This document shows positions 4,986-5,863 of a DNA stretch of 5,863 bases, piece by piece. The position numbers were made by a program, and so were the translations under genes. Under the pieces are notes generated by a model. That model did not search any database and had not been told where the DNA came from. It worked only from the letters and a program-made list of their open reading frames with translations. The stretch's first letter is position 1. Each line of letters begins with the position of its first letter. Source of the stretch: Sutterella parvirubra YIT 11816 (GTDB lineage: Bacteria; Pseudomonadota; Gammaproteobacteria; Burkholderiales; Burkholderiaceae_F); NCBI RefSeq assembly GCF_000250875.1, contig NZ_JH604912.1:1-5863 (forward strand), in the 5' to 3' direction.

Positions 4986-5750
4986 TTGGAGTATCTGTGG
5001 GATCTTCTGGCCAACCTGCACTGGGGCGCGGTCGGTCAGATCATCATGATCGACATCCTTTTGGGTGGCGACAACGCCGTGGTGATCGCCATGGCCTGCC
5101 GCAACCTGCCGCATGAACAGCGCGCCAAAGGCATCTTTTGGGGTACGGCGGGCGCCATCGCGCTTCGCGTCGTGCTGATCACGTTCGCAGTGATGCTCCT
5201 CGATCTCCCGTTCCTCAAGGTCGTGGGCGGGGCGCTCCTCCTTTGGATCGGCATCAAGCTCCTCATCCCCGAGTACGAAGGCCACGGCAACATCGCCGGG
5301 AGCGACAAGCTCTTCGGCGCGATCAAGACGATCATCGTGGCGGACTTCGTCATGAGCTTCGACAACGTGATCGCGATCGCGGGCGCGGCGCAGCAGGCGC
5401 ACGACGACCACCAGACGATGCTGATCATCTTCGGTCTCCTGGTCTCGGTGCCCTTCATCGTGTTCGGGAGTCAGGTCGTGCTGAAGCTCCTCGACCGATT
5501 CCCCGTCATCATCTACTTCGGCGGCGGTCTGCTCGGCTGGATCGCGGGCGGCATGGCCGTCTCGGACGGCTTCGTCACGTCGCGCTGGCCCGAATTCGCC
5601 TTCACGGCGCACTATCCGGCGGCCGCCGTCGGGGCGCTCGCCGTGATCGCCGTGGGCCACACGATTGCGAAGAAGAAGCGCGCCGAGCATGAGGCGAAGC
5701 TCAACGCCGAGCGCGCCCAAAAGGACGCGCAGGCCGCGAAGGAAGACTGA
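4986..5750 (+). CDS. TerC family integral membrane protein, probable metal-ion exporter
   Basis: This is a 254-residue inner-membrane protein of the TerC/YjbE-YkoY type. Members are linked to metal homeostasis, several to manganese export (established for some relatives, inferred here). The diagnostic acidic pair occurs in both halves of an internally repeated fold: Asp23, Asp29 and Asn30 in DILLGGDNAVVIAMA, and Asp120, Asp126 and Asn127 in DFVMSFDNVIAIAGA. These residues lie in membrane helices and are the likely ion ligands. Seven or so hydrophobic segments are visible, at about 14-36, 50-72, 77-95, 115-135, 143-165, 170-195 and 205-225. A charged, coiled-coil-like tail (about 226-254, rich in Lys, Ala and Glu) should be cytoplasmic. 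The start codon is TTG. No yybP-ykoY manganese riboswitch fits in the 73-base upstream gap. Assignment to the family is firm; the substrate is not. Confidence 0.92.
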   Translation: MEYLWDLLANLHWGAVGQIIMIDILLGGDNAVVIAMACRNLPHEQRAKGIFWGTAGAIALRVVLITFAVMLLDLPFLKVVGGALLLWIGIKLLIPEYEGHGNIAGSDKLFGAIKTIIVADFVMSFDNVIAIAGAAQQAHDDHQTMLIIFGLLVSVPFIVFGSQVVLKLLDRFPVIIYFGGGLLGWIAGGMAVSDGFVTSRWPEFAFTAHYPAAAVGALAVIAVGHTIAKKKRAEHEAKLNAERAQKDAQAAKED

Positions 5751-5764
5751 TCGGGTCTTCCGTC

Positions 5765-5815
5765 CCAATGAAGAAAAGCCGCGGATTCACGTCGAACCGC
5801 GGCTTTTCTTATTGG
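5765..5815. terminator. Bidirectional terminator after terC
   Basis: AAGAAAAGCCGCGG (5771-5784) and its exact complement at 5797-5810 form a 14-bp stem around a 12-nt loop. Beyond a single unpaired G at 5770 and no matching base on the other arm, CCAAT (5765-5769) and ATTGG (5811-5815) extend it by five more pairs. The plus strand gives CTTTTCTT at the end and the minus strand gives the same, so the element can stop transcripts from both sides, as expected between convergent genes. Confidence 0.88.
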
Positions 5816-5838
5816 TGTTGAGGCATCGGGCCGGAGGC

Positions 5839-5863
5839 TCAATGCTTCGTCTCGTGGATGAAG
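5839..5863 (-). CDS. 3' end of a convergent gene (partial, unidentified)
   Basis: On the minus strand a frame entering from the right edge reads FIHETKH and stops at TGA (5841-5839), 24 bases before the bidirectional terminator. Six of its seven visible codons end in G or C, like the other genes here. The opposing plus-strand reading (ATG at 5842 behind GGAGG) has fewer G/C-ending codons and only a 4-base spacing. The fragment is too short to name. The convergent arrangement is inferred mainly from the two-way terminator. Confidence 0.35.

Noticed and set aside
3788..5014. Minus-strand open frame of 408 codons opposite recX
   Set aside because: It is a shadow of recX produced by high third-position GC, with low-complexity Arg/Gly/Leu sequence and no ribosome site or promoter.
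5833..5863. Start of a plus-strand gene (ATG at 5842 behind GGAGG)
   Set aside because: The spacing is only four bases, codons end less often in G/C than local genes, and the two-way terminator favours a convergent minus-strand gene; it cannot be fully excluded from 22 bases.

Overview
This window looks like an ordinary chromosomal housekeeping region from a GC-rich (by eye above 60%) Gram-negative bacterium. The RecA sequence around the ATPase core and the recA-recX pairing point to a betaproteobacterium of the order Burkholderiales. A Sutterellaceae-like gut lineage is a guess rather than a demonstrated placement. I see no mobile element, CRISPR array, toxin-antitoxin pair or defence locus.

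Layout, left to right. Positions 2-30 hold a GC-rich perfect hairpin just past the end of metI. Positions 62-1754, minus strand, carry metN and metI, the ATPase and permease of a D/L-methionine ABC importer, overlapping by 11 bp. The substrate-binding partner metQ is not in the window and may lie beyond position 1. Positions 1885-2166, minus strand, carry three lysine tRNA genes: one tRNA-Lys(UUU) followed by two identical tRNA-Lys(CUU) copies. They are driven by a near-consensus promoter at 2222-2250 and closed by a strong terminator at 1845-1879. The 423-base gap 2167-2589 contains this tRNA promoter and, facing the other way, the recA promoter and a leader of about 170 nt. That leader has nested inverted repeats and a tandem decamer, and a LexA-box-like inverted repeat overlaps the recA -10 and start site.

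Positions 2590-4912, plus strand, hold recA (recombinase and SOS co-protease), a terminator, and recX (RecA filament modulator). The recX product is unusually long: a disordered-looking extension of about 210 residues rich in Pro, Ala and charged residues precedes a normal RecX domain. Positions 4986-5750 encode a TerC-family membrane protein, probably a metal (manganese-type) transporter, with a TTG start and its own likely promoter. A large bidirectional hairpin terminator follows at 5765-5815, and the last bases probably hold the 3' end of a convergent minus-strand gene.

RecA and RecX form one functional unit (homologous recombination and its control). The methionine importer, the lysine tRNAs and TerC are independent neighbours. 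The parts most worth a second look are the recA control region and leader, the long RecX extension, and the duplicated tRNA-Lys(CUU).
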